A DNA stretch of 64,000 nt from CBDDCX01 sp965226925 (lineage in GTDB: Bacteria; Gemmatimonadota; Gemmatimonadetes; Longimicrobiales; Gaopeijiaceae), in contig CBDDEN010000007.1 in assembly GCA_965226925.1 (NCBI GenBank), positions 186,001-250,000 of the forward strand, written 5' to 3'. Below the pieces are notes generated by a model. That model did no database searches, had not been told where the DNA came from, and saw only the letters and a program-made list of their open reading frames with translations. This document shows positions 51,058-60,590 of this stretch, in pieces; position 1 is the first letter of the stretch; every line of letters starts with the position of its first letter. The position numbers and the translations under genes are program-made.

Positions 51058-53244
51058 ATGCGGGTCTCCGTGCCCCTCACGGCGATTCATCGTCTCATAT
51101 TCACCCCCTTCGACCGCCTTCGCACGCTGATGTTCCGTCGCGCTTGGACGCACGGGGCGGCGCCCTGGGCCTCGGTGACCGTCATGGCCGTGGGGCTGGT
51201 GGCCGTGGGAGTCTGGGTAGACCTGTCGCCGAAGGTGGAGAGTGATTTCTTCTTCTCCGCGGACGATCCCCAGCTTCAGGCGTCGGCCGAGCTCGAGCGG
51301 CGTTACCCCTCCCCCCCTCGAGTGGTGATTCGGGCGGAGGATCGTGGCGACGATCCGTCGGGCTACCGTGACCGGGTGCGCGCACTCACCGACGCTCTGG
51401 CCGAAGTGGACGGCGCGTTGAACGTACTCTCGATCACGACGGACAACCCGGCCCGGAGCCCCTTGTTCGGGCGGATTCTGCTGACCCCCGACGAGCACGC
51501 GACGAACCTCATCCTCCAGACGGACGGAACCGACCCCGAAATCCTGCTGCCCCGGCTGGAGGCCGTGGTCCAGGCGCATGAAACCCCGGACTTCGATCTG
51601 GTCATGTCGGGCGTCCCGGTCATCGTCGAACAGATTCGGCGCAACCTCTTTCGAGATCTGGTGGTCTTCAGTCTCGCAGCGCTCCTGCTGTACGGCCTGC
51701 TCACCGGCATCGTCTACCGCGACGTCGCGATCGTCGTCGGTGCCCTCACGACGTGCGTCACGGCGTGCGCCGGCACGCTGCTCATCACCCAGGCCTTGGG
51801 GATACAGATCGGGCTCCTCACCGCCAATCTCATCACGATTGTCTTCGTGCTCACCCTGTCCCACATCGTCTTCCTAACCGCGAACTGGAGGCGGATCCGA
51901 AGTCGTGCGCTCACGGACGCCGAAGTGGTGGGCCAGGCCGTGTCCCAGACGGTCGAGGCGTCCTTCTGGTCGATGGCCACGACGCTGATGGGCTTCCTGA
52001 GCCTCTTGGTGGCGTCGGCCAGGCCGTTGAGGGAGTTGGGGATTGCCGGAGCCATAGGTGCGGCGACGGCGATGTGCGTGGCCTACGCGATCTACCCGGC
52101 GTTCTTGAGTCGCGGGATGGTTCCCGAAGGTGCATCCGAGGCGTTGTCCTCGGAAGCGTTCGGCGATGGGTTGAAGGCCCGACCCGGCATGCTTGCCGGG
52201 ATCGTCTTGGTCGTCATCGTGCTGGGGTCGGGTTTACCCAAGCTGGACACGGATCCCGGCCTGCTCACTTATTTCACCCCGGGTTCGAGCCTGCGTGAGG
52301 GACTCGAGCGTGTCGATCTGGACGGAGGTAGCAGCACACTCAACATCGCCGTCCGGGACGCCGCCGGAGGGCGCGTCGACAACGAAGCCGTCAACGAGAG
52401 AATGTGGGCCTTCCAGGACGCCCTGGAGGCCGATTCGGCCGTCGGCGTGGTCGTGTCTCCCCCGGTGCTACTGGCTCACGCTCGCTCGCAGCCCCTCGCC
52501 CGCTTCATGAGCCTCAGGACCCTTCTGGACATCGCCGAGAGCCCGGTGCTCGACGAAGTCGCACTCAGCTTCGTCACGAGAGAACGCGACGAAGGGCTCT
52601 TTTTTCTGCGCATGCGAGAGTCGGCGCGTGAGTCCTCGAGAAGGGAGGTAATCGAGCGGCTTACCGATCACGCCCGAAGCGCGGGATTGGAGCCCGTCCT
52701 CGTGGGAGGCCTCTATGACCTCCAGGCACAGCTCGGCCGCCTGATCGCGTCGAGCCTCAGGATCGGGCTGGGGGGCCTCCTCATCCTGTTCGTGGGCGTA
52801 GCCCTTGTCGTCTCTCGCTCCCCGCGGTACTCGGCCATGATGGTGGCCTGTCTGATCGCGATCCCCCTGGTGGTTCTCGGCACCTTCGGGCACCTCGGGG
52901 TCGCCGTCGACATCGTCACGTCTCCCGCGGCCAACGTGGCGCTGGCCATGGGTGTCGACTCGATGATCCACCTGGTCGTACGCGTGCGCCACCTGCAGGA
53001 CAGCGGCTTAACCAGTGGCCGGAGTTGGGCTACCGCCAGGAGTCAGATCCTGCGACCCGTACTCGCGGCCACACTCCTCATCTGTGCGGGTTTCGGCATC
53101 TTCGCCCTCTCCACATTCCCGCCGACCCGGCGCTTTGGTGTTGCAGTCATCCTGGGAACGCTGACCGCCGCCACCGTGGCGCTGGTGGCCCTCCCGGGTG
53201 CCGCGGCGCTCCTACGTCGAAACCCTGCGGAGTCGACTGCGTAG
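51058..53244 (+). CDS. RND/MMPL-family exporter (SSD membrane protein)
   Basis: About 728 residues with two halves, each a periplasmic loop followed by a five- to six-helix bundle. Half 1: first helix near residue 45 (VTVMAVGLVAVGVWV), then DLVVFSLAALLLYGLLTGIVYRDVAIV and LTANLITIVFVLTLSHIVFLT. Half 2: GMLAGIVLVVIVLGSGLPK and LRIGLGGLLILFVGVALVV through VALAMGVDSMIHLVVRVR. The GVDSMIHL motif is typical of helix 4 in the RND/hydrophobe-exporter group. Likely exports lipids or other hydrophobic molecules. Start at ATG 51058; a TTG at 51037 is possible. Confidence 0.87.
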   Translation: MRVSVPLTAIHRLIFTPFDRLRTLMFRRAWTHGAAPWASVTVMAVGLVAVGVWVDLSPKVESDFFFSADDPQLQASAELERRYPSPPRVVIRAEDRGDDPSGYRDRVRALTDALAEVDGALNVLSITTDNPARSPLFGRILLTPDEHATNLILQTDGTDPEILLPRLEAVVQAHETPDFDLVMSGVPVIVEQIRRNLFRDLVVFSLAALLLYGLLTGIVYRDVAIVVGALTTCVTACAGTLLITQALGIQIGLLTANLITIVFVLTLSHIVFLTANWRRIRSRALTDAEVVGQAVSQTVEASFWSMATTLMGFLSLLVASARPLRELGIAGAIGAATAMCVAYAIYPAFLSRGMVPEGASEALSSEAFGDGLKARPGMLAGIVLVVIVLGSGLPKLDTDPGLLTYFTPGSSLREGLERVDLDGGSSTLNIAVRDAAGGRVDNEAVNERMWAFQDALEADSAVGVVVSPPVLLAHARSQPLARFMSLRTLLDIAESPVLDEVALSFVTRERDEGLFFLRMRESARESSRREVIERLTDHARSAGLEPVLVGGLYDLQAQLGRLIASSLRIGLGGLLILFVGVALVVSRSPRYSAMMVACLIAIPLVVLGTFGHLGVAVDIVTSPAANVALAMGVDSMIHLVVRVRHLQDSGLTSGRSWATARSQILRPVLAATLLICAGFGIFALSTFPPTRRFGVAVILGTLTAATVALVALPGAAALLRRNPAESTA

Positions 53245-53309
53245 GGGGTTGCATAAGGCAACGACGAGACGCCCCCTCGGGTCGGTCAGTTCGTGGGGAG
53301 ATACGGCAA

Positions 53310-53343
53310 GGCTCCTCCCCGGAACGAGAACCGGGGAGGAGCC
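53310..53343. terminator. bidirectional terminator-like hairpin
   Basis: Stem GGCTCCTCCCCGG (53310-53322) pairs perfectly with CCGGGGAGGAGCC (53331-53343) around an 8-base loop. It lies between the convergent exporter and lectin-like genes. The lack of a T-run argues for a weaker or Rho-assisted stop. Confidence 0.65.
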
Positions 53344-53365
53344 CGCCGCGTCCACTTTCAGCGAA

Positions 53366-54010
53366 TCAGATCCCGACGAAACAGTAGAAGAGACCATCTC
53401 CGCCGGTGCCCTGTAGGTTTTCCTGACTGCAGCCCCGCGAGGCATGCGCGGAATTCCAGGATGTGGGGTTCACTCCGCCGCCTTGACGGTCGTGATGACC
53501 GACCAAGGCGCTCCCCTCGCCCCGACTGGTCCAATTCGAGCAGGTGGTATCGTCCTCGCCCGGAGCGGCTGTGCCGTCGAGTTGAGATCCTGTAAGAATG
53601 TCGTGGCGGTTGGGGCTGTCGCCTCGACCGTTGATCATCTCGCCCTTCTCGGAGAGCTGCGACTCCTTGGTGAGGTTGTTCGAGTCGCTGTGCAGGTTCG
53701 CCACGTCGGCGGCGACGCGGACGCCCCGGGCATTGTACCAAGGACCTGATCCGATCCGGTCACGCGCGTCGACCCCGTTCGGCCCGGTGGTGCTGAGGTA
53801 CGCCCGCCAAGTGCGATCGTCGTTCGCATTCACCGTCCTGGCCAGCATCAGGCAATACCGGTCGGCGCCCTCCAGCCCACCCAGGTCGGCCCCGTTTCCG
53901 GGTCCCGCACCCGTGAGAAAGAAGCTCATTGCGGGCTCTTGTGGGGGAGCGGGGCTCCAACCCAGCAGCACGAGCGGAACGGCGGCAAAAATCAAACGAA
54001 TGTGGCGCAT
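53366..54010 (-). CDS. secreted lectin-like (collagenase-NC10/endostatin-like fold) protein
   Basis: 214 residues with a signal peptide (IRLIFAAVPLVLLGWSP). The mature part reads FLTGAGPGNGADLGGLEGADRYC, RTWRAYLSTTGPNGVDARDRIGSGPWYN, NLTKESQLSEKGEMINGRGD, HDILTGSQLDGT, SNWTSRGEGSALVGHHDR and ends FYCFVGI. The RTWRAYLST...DRIGSGPWYN pattern marks a recurrent secreted family with a C-type-lectin-like fold in proteobacteria and relatives, of unknown binding partner. Two cysteine pairs may form disulfides. Confidence 0.78.
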   Translation of the reverse strand: MRHIRLIFAAVPLVLLGWSPAPPQEPAMSFFLTGAGPGNGADLGGLEGADRYCLMLARTVNANDDRTWRAYLSTTGPNGVDARDRIGSGPWYNARGVRVAADVANLHSDSNNLTKESQLSEKGEMINGRGDSPNRHDILTGSQLDGTAAPGEDDTTCSNWTSRGEGSALVGHHDRQGGGVNPTSWNSAHASRGCSQENLQGTGGDGLFYCFVGI

Positions 54011-54074
54011 GTTGGCTCCTTCGCTTTGGAAGCGTCCGTCAAACCCGACCTCGGGAATCCGTCCGCCTCGGTTT

Positions 54075-54569
54075 TCAATTCTCGATGCGGATACTGCCCA
54101 ACACCTCTCTCTGCTCGTCGAGCGCGACCGGTCCCGGGGGGAGGCCGTTCATCTGGAAGATGTACGAGAGGACCGCGACGTACTGGCCCGGCTCCAGGGA
54201 GCCCGGCTGATCCTCGGGCATGAGCGCGCTCACCAGGTCGAACAGGTCGCCGACCGTGGCACCGGCCCAAGCCTGGATGAACGTATCACCGAATTGAGAC
54301 GGTTCATGACAGGCGGCGCACGCCGTCTCGAACGTCTCTTCTCCACTCTTGGCCTGCGCCTCGGAAAAGACGCCATCCTGCGTCGACTTGAGTGAGCTCG
54401 ACTGGGCCTCCGCATCGTTGAGACCGAGCGTGCAGACCAAGACGATCGCGATCGACGCCGCCGTCCCCAGGCGACGGACCACGGCCCCCGGCACAGTGGT
54501 TCCAAGGTCGGACGGCGAATACACGTGGGTCGTTTCCTGAAGTGAGAGATGAAGCCAGTAAGGTGCCAA
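54075..54569 (-). CDS. c-type cytochrome
   Basis: Up to 164 residues; the true start is uncertain because GTG codons around 54525 and 54485 are also possible. A hydrophobic segment (TAASIAIVLVCTLGLNDAEAQ) is the export signal. ETFETACAACHEPSQFG carries the heme c motif CAACH, and SALMPEDQPGSL holds the probable axial Met, with YVAVLSYIFQMNGLP as the last helix. This is a monoheme class I cytochrome. It is 64 bases upstream of the lectin-like gene on the same strand; upstream of it lies the mobile-element zone. Confidence 0.84.
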   Translation of the reverse strand: MAPYWLHLSLQETTHVYSPSDLGTTVPGAVVRRLGTAASIAIVLVCTLGLNDAEAQSSSLKSTQDGVFSEAQAKSGEETFETACAACHEPSQFGDTFIQAWAGATVGDLFDLVSALMPEDQPGSLEPGQYVAVLSYIFQMNGLPPGPVALDEQREVLGSIRIEN

Positions 54570-54862
54570 CCGCGGTGGCGTGGAGCAAGGTGATCGTTCC
54601 CTCTACTCCCTCCTCGAATCGCCCGTTCCACCGAGGGGCCGAAACGTCCCGGCCCAAAGCAAACGCCTCCGGGGTCGGCACGCCGAACCTCACGACCGGC
54701 CGCATGCGTCCGAACCCTAGAAGGCTGTTGAAGAAGTACAGTGGGTCGCGCACAGGGTGCCCAACAGACGAGTTGATATGAGCATACGTGTACCGGTAGG
54801 AGCGCCGATCCTCATCGCCATGGCGGAAGCGCTGATGGAGTAACACGCGCAACCTAGGTTCA
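54570..54862. other. intergenic, 3' flank of the group II intron
   Basis: About 290 bases between the cytochrome c gene and the intron's 3' end. No gene is recognised. It shares CTAGAAGGCTGTTGAAG (54717-54733) with 276-292 near the left edge of the window; the meaning of this 17-base match is unclear. Confidence 0.4.
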
Positions 54863-56811
54863 ATCGGGATAGGGGAGGACCGGCGATCCCGGTCCTTCCC
54901 CTCCCACACCACCAGGCATGCGGGTCCGCACCTGGCGGTTCGGTGAGTTGAGGTCAGTACGGCGTGAGCCGGGGCACACCCAGCTCGTCGAAGTACGCCC
55001 CTGGCAAGGCCGTGTGCAGGGCGTGGTGCGCGGCCACGTGCCACCAGCTTCGCGCGAACCGAGCAGCTCGCCAGGCGAGGTTCTCGCTCACACCGCGAGC
55101 CCTCAACTCCCGGTACGCTGTCCTTCCCCGTTTCCACTGGCGTAATTGCAACGTACGCAGCCGGCGGTGGATCCATTGGTCCAGGTCTCGGAAAACCCCC
55201 GGTGTATCCGCTAAGCCGAAGTCCTTGAACTTCGTCAGGGCCTTGCCTTCCATCCGCTAAGCCGAAGTATGCCTTCCACCCCAGCACGTAGCGCCGTAGC
55301 TCTTCCGCCACCTGTTGCAGGCTCCGCCCGCCACTCCGGCTTGTAATCTGCCGGACTCGCTCCTTGAACTTCGTCAGGGCCTTCTTGCTGACCCGGCGCT
55401 TCACGACCTTCCCTGCCGCTACCCAGAAGCTGTAGCCCAGGAACTGTCGATCCCACACTCGCGCCACCGCGCTCTTTTCCTCGTTGACCTGAAGCCGAAG
55501 TTTCCCGTACAAGTGCCTCAGCGCCTGCATCACACGTTGTCCTGCCCGCCTCGACCGCACGTATACATTGCAGTCATCGGCGTACCGGACAAACGCGTGT
55601 CCGCGTAGCTCCAACTCCTTGTCCACTTCGTCCAGGAGCACGTTCGCCAGCAACGGCGACAACGGTCCGCCCTGAGGCGTCCCCATGTGCCGCTCCATCA
55701 CCACCCCGTTCGCCATGACTCCGGCTTCCAGGTAGCGACGGAGGATCCGCAGCATCGCCTTATCCTCGATCCGCTTTGCCAGCCGCCCCATCAGCACGTC
55801 GTGGTTCACCCGGTCGAAAAACTTCTCCAGGTCCACATCCACCACCCATCGTCTCCCTTCCTGGATGTATTGCTGCGCTTCGCGCACCGCATCGTGTGCT
55901 CGGCGCCCAGGCCGGAAGCCGTGGCTGTGCCGACTGAACGTCGGGTCGAACCTCGGTTGCAGCACCTGCAGGATGGCTTGTTGGATGAACCGGTCCAGCA
56001 CGGTCGGAATCCCCAACTCCCGGACCCCTCCCCCACTCTTCGGTATCTCCTGCCTTCGTACCGGCTTCGGTTGGTAGGTCCCCGCCAGCAACCGCTGTCG
56101 GATCTCCCCCCAGTGCCTGCGCAAGTACTCTGGCAGCTCCTCCACGCTCATCCCGTCGATGCCCGGACTGCCCTTATTCTGCCGCACGCGTTTCAACGCT
56201 CCTACGAGGTTGGCACGCCCGACCACCTCCTCCATCAGGAGATGCTCGCTTCCTGAGCGCTCGTCTCCATGGGCCACCGTTCCGGCTTCGCCACTCCCCT
56301 CTACCTTCGGGGCTTCACCCCTATCCTCCAGCGGGAGCTCCAGTTGCCTGGACTCCTGGCGCATGGCCTTCTCGAGATCCACGGTCGTCACACTCTCCTC
56401 TCCGTTCGGCCCTTCGTCCGACAAAGCTGGGTCCAAGCGCATCATGCACTTCGTCGGCCTACTATGGCCTCTGCTGACTTCTCGCTCCGCCGGCAGGCCC
56501 AACAGCGCAATGCCGGCGTCGCCCTTTCAGGCGTCAGGCGAGACCTCCCCGGGTAAGAACGATGACCTTCCCCGCACAATCGCCGGATCTACGCCGCTTC
56601 CCCTTGGTCGCAGGAGCTTCGCGGTCAGTGGTCCGCTCGCCCCGGTCCGCAGCGCCTCGTATCCGGTTCCTGTTCGTCGACTCACGGGTTCGTTGCACGC
56701 TTCGTTCAGCGTACGCCTCACGACGAACGCCTTGCGCTTCCCTTCGGTCCCTGCGACCAGGTTCCGGGAGGACTTTCACCTCCAAGTCATCGCCCATGCC
56801 GGGCCCACCAC
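54863..56811 (-). mobile_element. group II intron inserted downstream of a terminator
   Basis: Minus-strand layout: a terminator-like hairpin at 56816-56849, then the intron 5' region with AGGTGAAAGTCCTCCC-type domain I sequence near 56770, the maturase gene, a domain V-like hairpin at about 54900-54942 (GAACCGCCAGGTGCGG, then CCGCATGCCTGGTGGTG), a domain VI-like stem GGACCGG/CCGGTCC, and an end in CCTATCCCGAT at 54863. Insertion right after a terminator and a maturase without endonuclease domain fit bacterial class C. The exact 5' end is uncertain by a few bases. Confidence 0.8.
54954..56442 (-). pseudogene. ltrA: group II intron reverse transcriptase/maturase, frameshifted
   Basis: The RT domain is complete: LKRVRQNKGSPGIDGMSVEEL, FSRHSHGFRPGRRAHDAV, VDVDLEKFFDRVNHDVLM, GTPQGGPLSPLLANVLLDE and the catalytic RYADDCNVYV. 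The maturase domain X starts GWKAYFGLAD. After GLAD a 46-base insertion (about 55213-55262), carrying a copy of the upstream KALTKFK coding region plus a repeat of FGLAD, changes the frame. The normal sequence TPGVFRDLDQWIHRRLR to LPGAYFDELGVP, ending at 54954, continues in the next frame. Without the insertion the protein would have about 480 residues and no HNH endonuclease. It drives intron splicing and retrohoming when intact. Confidence 0.88.
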
Positions 56812-56815
56812 CAAC

Positions 56816-56849
56816 AAAAGGGGCGTCCCGGGTCTCCCGGGGCGCCCCT
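56816..56849 (-). terminator. rho-independent terminator, apparent intron target
   Basis: On the minus strand GGGGCG-x-CCCGGG, loop AGA, CCCGGG-x-CGCCCC, then TTTT. The stem has one internal mismatch pair. Class C group II introns insert just downstream of such hairpins. The gene it once terminated is not recognisable, since an IS630 element is inserted 25 bases upstream. Confidence 0.75.
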
Positions 56850-56875
56850 CGGTGCTTCGTAGCTCAGCGCTCCTA

Positions 56876-57982
56876 GTGGACTGTAACATATAAATGATTA
56901 GTGGTAGATTGAATGGTATGAAAACTGATCCGATCAGATTGACCGAGCGGGAACGTGCCGAGCTCGGGCGGCGTGCGAAGAGTCGGGCAGGGCGTGCCGA
57001 TGATGCTCGGATCGCTCGGGTGCTGCTCTTGCTGGCTGACGGGGTGACGTACCGAGAGATCGCGAGTCGGGTCGATTGCTCGGAGCCGTTCATCAGCAAG
57101 TGGAAGAAGCGGTTCCTGGCCGAGCGGCTGGCCGGACTCTACGTCCGGCACGAGGGACGGCCCGTGACGGTGCTGACACCCAAGGTGGAGGCGCGGATCC
57201 TGAACTGGACGCGCACGAAGCCGACCGACGGGTCGACGCATTGGAGCACGCGGCGCCTGGCCAAGAAGCTCGGCGTCCACCACATGATGGTGGCTCGGAC
57301 CTGGAAGAAGCACGGGGTTCAGCCTCATCGGATGGAGCGCTACATGGCGTCCAACGACCCCGAGTTCGAGGAGAAGGCCGCCGATGTGATCGGGCTCTAT
57401 CTCAATCCCCCGCAACATGCCGTCGTGCTTTGCGTGGACGAGAAGACGGCTATTCAAGCGCTGGACCGCAAAGATCCGGTTCTGCCCCTGTCGCCCGGCA
57501 GGGCCGAGCGGCACGGGTTCGAGTACGTCCGCCACGGCACCCTCTCGCTCTACGCCGCGCTCGACACTCAGACCGGCGAGGTTGTGGGCAAGACCACGGC
57601 CCGCCATACGAGCCAGGAGTTCGTGGCTTTCCTGACCGATATCGTGGTCAGGCAGCCCGAGGATCGGGAAATCCACATCATCCTCGACAACCTCTCGGCT
57701 CACAAGACGCAGCGCGTTCAAGCCTTCCTCGACGCTCACCCCAACGTCACGTTGCACTTTACCCCTACCTACTCCTCTTGGCTCAACCAAGTCGAGCTGT
57801 GGTTCTCCAAGATCGAGCGCGATCTCATCCACCGCGGCGTCTTCACCTCCGTGAACGACCTCGCCCGACGCATCATGACCTACATCCGTCGCTACAACGA
57901 CGATCCAAGAACCGTGAAGTGGCAGTATGATGACCCCTCGCGACGCATCCACGTCGCTTAACGTTCACGTGTTACAGTCCAC
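56876..57982 (+). mobile_element. IS630-family insertion sequence, 1,107 bp
   Basis: Ends GTGGACTGTAACA (56876) and TGTTACAGTCCAC (57982) are 13-bp perfect inverted repeats, flanked on both sides by TA (56874-56875 and 57983-57984), the IS630/mariner target duplication. One intact transposase gene lies inside. Confidence 0.95.
56918..57961 (+). CDS. IS630-family transposase
   Basis: 347 residues from the ATG at 56918 (an upstream ATG at 56894 adds eight residues). An N-terminal helix-turn-helix region (DGVTYREIASRVDCSEPFISKWKKRF) precedes a Tc1/mariner-type DDE domain: VVLCVDEKTAIQAL (Asp), IHIILDNLSAHKT (Asp), WLNQVELWFSKIERDLI (Glu). All catalytic residues and full length are present, so the element should be competent to move. 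Confidence 0.95.
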   Translation: MKTDPIRLTERERAELGRRAKSRAGRADDARIARVLLLLADGVTYREIASRVDCSEPFISKWKKRFLAERLAGLYVRHEGRPVTVLTPKVEARILNWTRTKPTDGSTHWSTRRLAKKLGVHHMMVARTWKKHGVQPHRMERYMASNDPEFEEKAADVIGLYLNPPQHAVVLCVDEKTAIQALDRKDPVLPLSPGRAERHGFEYVRHGTLSLYAALDTQTGEVVGKTTARHTSQEFVAFLTDIVVRQPEDREIHIILDNLSAHKTQRVQAFLDAHPNVTLHFTPTYSSWLNQVELWFSKIERDLIHRGVFTSVNDLARRIMTYIRRYNDDPRTVKWQYDDPSRRIHVA

Positions 57983-57984
57983 TA

Positions 57985-58885
57985 GGCGGCGAAGACCGGA
58001 GCTGGGTGGCCGGGAACTGTGGCCGAGTGATCCACGGCGCCGCGGTGCTGAATCTGCAGGGATCCACGAGGGACGGTGAACCTCGTGCGACCAACGTGGA
58101 GGGCACGCGCAAACGTGCTCGCGCTGTGCCGCGAGGCCCGCATCCGCGAACTCCACCACGTCTCGACGGCATACGTCTGCGGGAGCCGTCAGGGCCGGAT
58201 TTTCGAGTCCGAGCTGGACGAAGGTCAGGACTGCCGAAACGAATACGAGGCGAGCAAGCTCGAGGCGGAGCGGTTGGTCCGGGGGCCCGACGGCCTCGAG
58301 AGCGTTACGGTCTATCGCCCCGCGGTCATTTCGGGTGATTCGAAGACAGGGTACACCAGCACCTACCACGGCCTCTATCTCTACCTGCGACTGATGGCCA
58401 TGGCCGTCCCGATGCAACCCGCGGGCGAGGACGGTATACGCGGGACGCCGATCAGGCTCCCAATGTCCGGCGACGAGCCTCGCAACGTCGTGCCGGTGGA
58501 CTGGGTGGCGGACGTCATCACGCACCTGCTGGCTACGCCCGAGGCGCACGGCGGGACTTATCATCTGGCTCCCGATCGCCCGTTGACGCCTCGCGACATC
58601 ATCGACGCGTGCTGCAGGTACTTCAACTCGACCGGCGTCGAGTACGTCGGTCCGGGCTACCGGCACGACCCGTCGGACATGTCCGACTTCGAGCGTCTGC
58701 TGCTCGAGAACATCACCATTTATGACGACTATTCTTCCACGGATCCCCTATTCGACACGTCGAATCTCAAGCGGTTCGCGGGTCATCTGCCCTGCCCGGC
58801 CATCGACGCGGCCATGCTGCAGCGATATCTGGAGTTCGCGGAAGAAGATCGGTGGGGACGAAGGCGCGCACACACGCAGCAGTGA
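57985..58885 (+). pseudogene. NAD-dependent epimerase/thioester-reductase-like SDR, 5' end lost and frameshifted
   Basis: The sequence starts just after the IS630 element with DRSWVAGNCGRVIHGAAVLNLQG, which corresponds to strand 4 of an extended SDR; the N-terminal NAD-binding G-x2-G-x2-G is gone. At about 58111 an extra A in an AAA run changes the frame: NVEGTR continues as NVLALCREARI. The rest is intact: HVSTAYVCGSRQGRIFE, NEYEASKLEAERLV (the Y-x3-K catalytic pair), VTVYRPAVISGDSKTGY, and NVVPVDWVADVITHLL, then an unusual C-terminal region. Thioester-reductase-like SDRs often release products from peptide or polyketide enzymes. Confidence 0.78.
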
Positions 58886-59002
58886 AGAAACCGTTTGTCT
58901 ACGCCAGAGTCGTCGGTCTATATTCGTGCTCATGCCCCGTCCCACGTCCCAACCCTACACGCACCGGCGAACCTCTACGCCGATAGACCCCCCGGAGACA
59001 AG

Positions 59003-60561
59003 ATGAAGAAGCGGTTGATGCTGGTCATGCGGGTGTCCATGGTGTGCCTCCTCGTAGGCGGAGTCGCCTACTGTGGTGGCGGGGATGACGGCCCTACCGT
59101 CGTCCAGCCTCCCCCACCCCCTCCTCCTCCGCCGCCGCCGCCACCGCCTCCCCCCCCCCCGCCGCCGCCGCCGGATGTCGCGACGCCAGCGGGTGGCACG
59201 GTGACACTGAATGAGGGTGCTGTCACCGTGAGCGTGCCTGCCGGCGCAGTGACCGCCAACATCACGCTGACCGCGGCCGCGGCCACGACGGCTCCTGCCA
59301 GCGCGCTTGCCGTAACGGGTGGGGCGTTCGATCTGGGTCCGGAAGGGACCACCTTCGCGGTACCGGTAACGATCAACCTCGGCTATGCGGACGCCGACCT
59401 TCCAGCCGGGGTCGACGAGAGTGAGGTCCGGATGTTCAAGGCGGTGGACGACGCTTGGGAGCTTCTGGAAGCCACATCGGTCAACACGACGACCAACAAA
59501 GTCTCCGGGGAGACCTCGAGCTTCTCCATCTATGGTATGCTCGGCCTCGAAGTGGACGGCATCACCGTAACGCCGGGCACGGCGGACGTATCGCTCGGGT
59601 CGACCGTTCAGCTCACAGGCGTGGCGCTGAGTGGAACCACCGAGCTACCGAACCGACCGGTCACCTGGGAGTCGGATGATCCGACCGTAGCCACGGTCGA
59701 CGCCATGGGCCTGGTCACGGGCGTCATGGCCGGCACGGCCATGATCACCGCGACGCATACGTTCGGCGTGAGCACCTTTAGCGTCACCGCCATGGTCACT
59801 GTGACCATACCGGTCACCACCGTCACCGTAACGCCGGCGACGTCGGACATTCTGGTTGACGCGACCGTACAGCTCACGGGCATGACGCTCGGTCCCGCGA
59901 ACGAGGATCTGGGGAGGACCATCATGTGGTCTTCGTCCGACGAGGCGGTGGCCACCGTCGATGCGAACGTCCTGGTGACCGGTGTGGGTGTGGGTACGGC
60001 GACGATCACCGGGACGAGTGACGGAGTCATGGGGATGGCTACCGTCAATGTGACCGATCCGGTCGTGACGGTGACAGTCGTAGCGGAGGGAGCCGCTCCC
60101 GAGGACGATTCGCCCGTCCTTGCGGTAGCCGAGACCGTTCAACTCGAGGCGACGGCCACGAGGGCGTCGGGCGCGGACGCCAGCGGCGAGCCCACGACCT
60201 GGATGTCCAGCGACGAGGCGGTTGCCACGGTGGACGCCAACGGCCTGGTGACGGCTGTAGGAGCGGGCAGCGCCACCATAACCGCTACCGTCGGAGGCGT
60301 GGAGGGTTCGGAGACGGTGACGGTGAACATCGACGTTACCACCCTGGTCGGCACGTATACCGGCTCATGGGTCGACAACACCTTCACCACCACCGGGACG
60401 GCTTCGCTCACCGTCACGTTCGATTCGGGGACGAACGTGTTCACGGTAATGTCCGACCTGAATGGTATGGTCTACGGCCAGCAGGACTTCCCCGAGGAGA
60501 CGTGGACGGCAGACTATGTGCCCGCATCGACCGTATTCACCGAGAACTCGGCCACCTTCGG
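59003..60561 (+). pseudogene. BIG2 Ig-like lipoprotein, 3' end cut off by an IS3 element
   Basis: The ATG at 59003 begins MKKRLMLVMRVSMV, then a lipobox (GVAYC) with acylated Cys, and a run of about 22 prolines. A ZU5/GAIN-like beta domain follows (GGTVTLNEGAVTVSVPAGAV), then three BIG2 repeats: VTWESDDPTVATVDAMGLVTG, IMWSSSDEAVATVDANVLVTG and TTWMSSDEAVATVDANGLVTA. The frame runs to 60640, but from 60562 it is IS3 sequence; the native end after ENSATFG is lost. Likely a surface-exposed adhesin-like or structural protein. A C11 tract (59150-59160) in the proline region makes it prone to slippage. Confidence 0.84.
59150..59160 (+). repeat. 11-base poly-C tract in a surface-lipoprotein gene
   Basis: Eleven C residues (59150-59160) lie between CCG/CCT repeats that encode the proline stretch. 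Runs of this length are common contingency loci: adding or losing one C would switch the reading frame of the lipoprotein. Confidence 0.9.
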
Positions 60562-60590
60562 TGAGGTGCCCCCAGTTGCGGTACCACTTC

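Noticed and set aside
276..54733. A 17-base repeat (CTAGAAGGCTGTTGAAG) at 276-292 and 54717-54733, possible IS ends
   Set aside because: No second terminus, transposase or target duplication is associated with either copy, and one such match is not far from chance in 64 kb.
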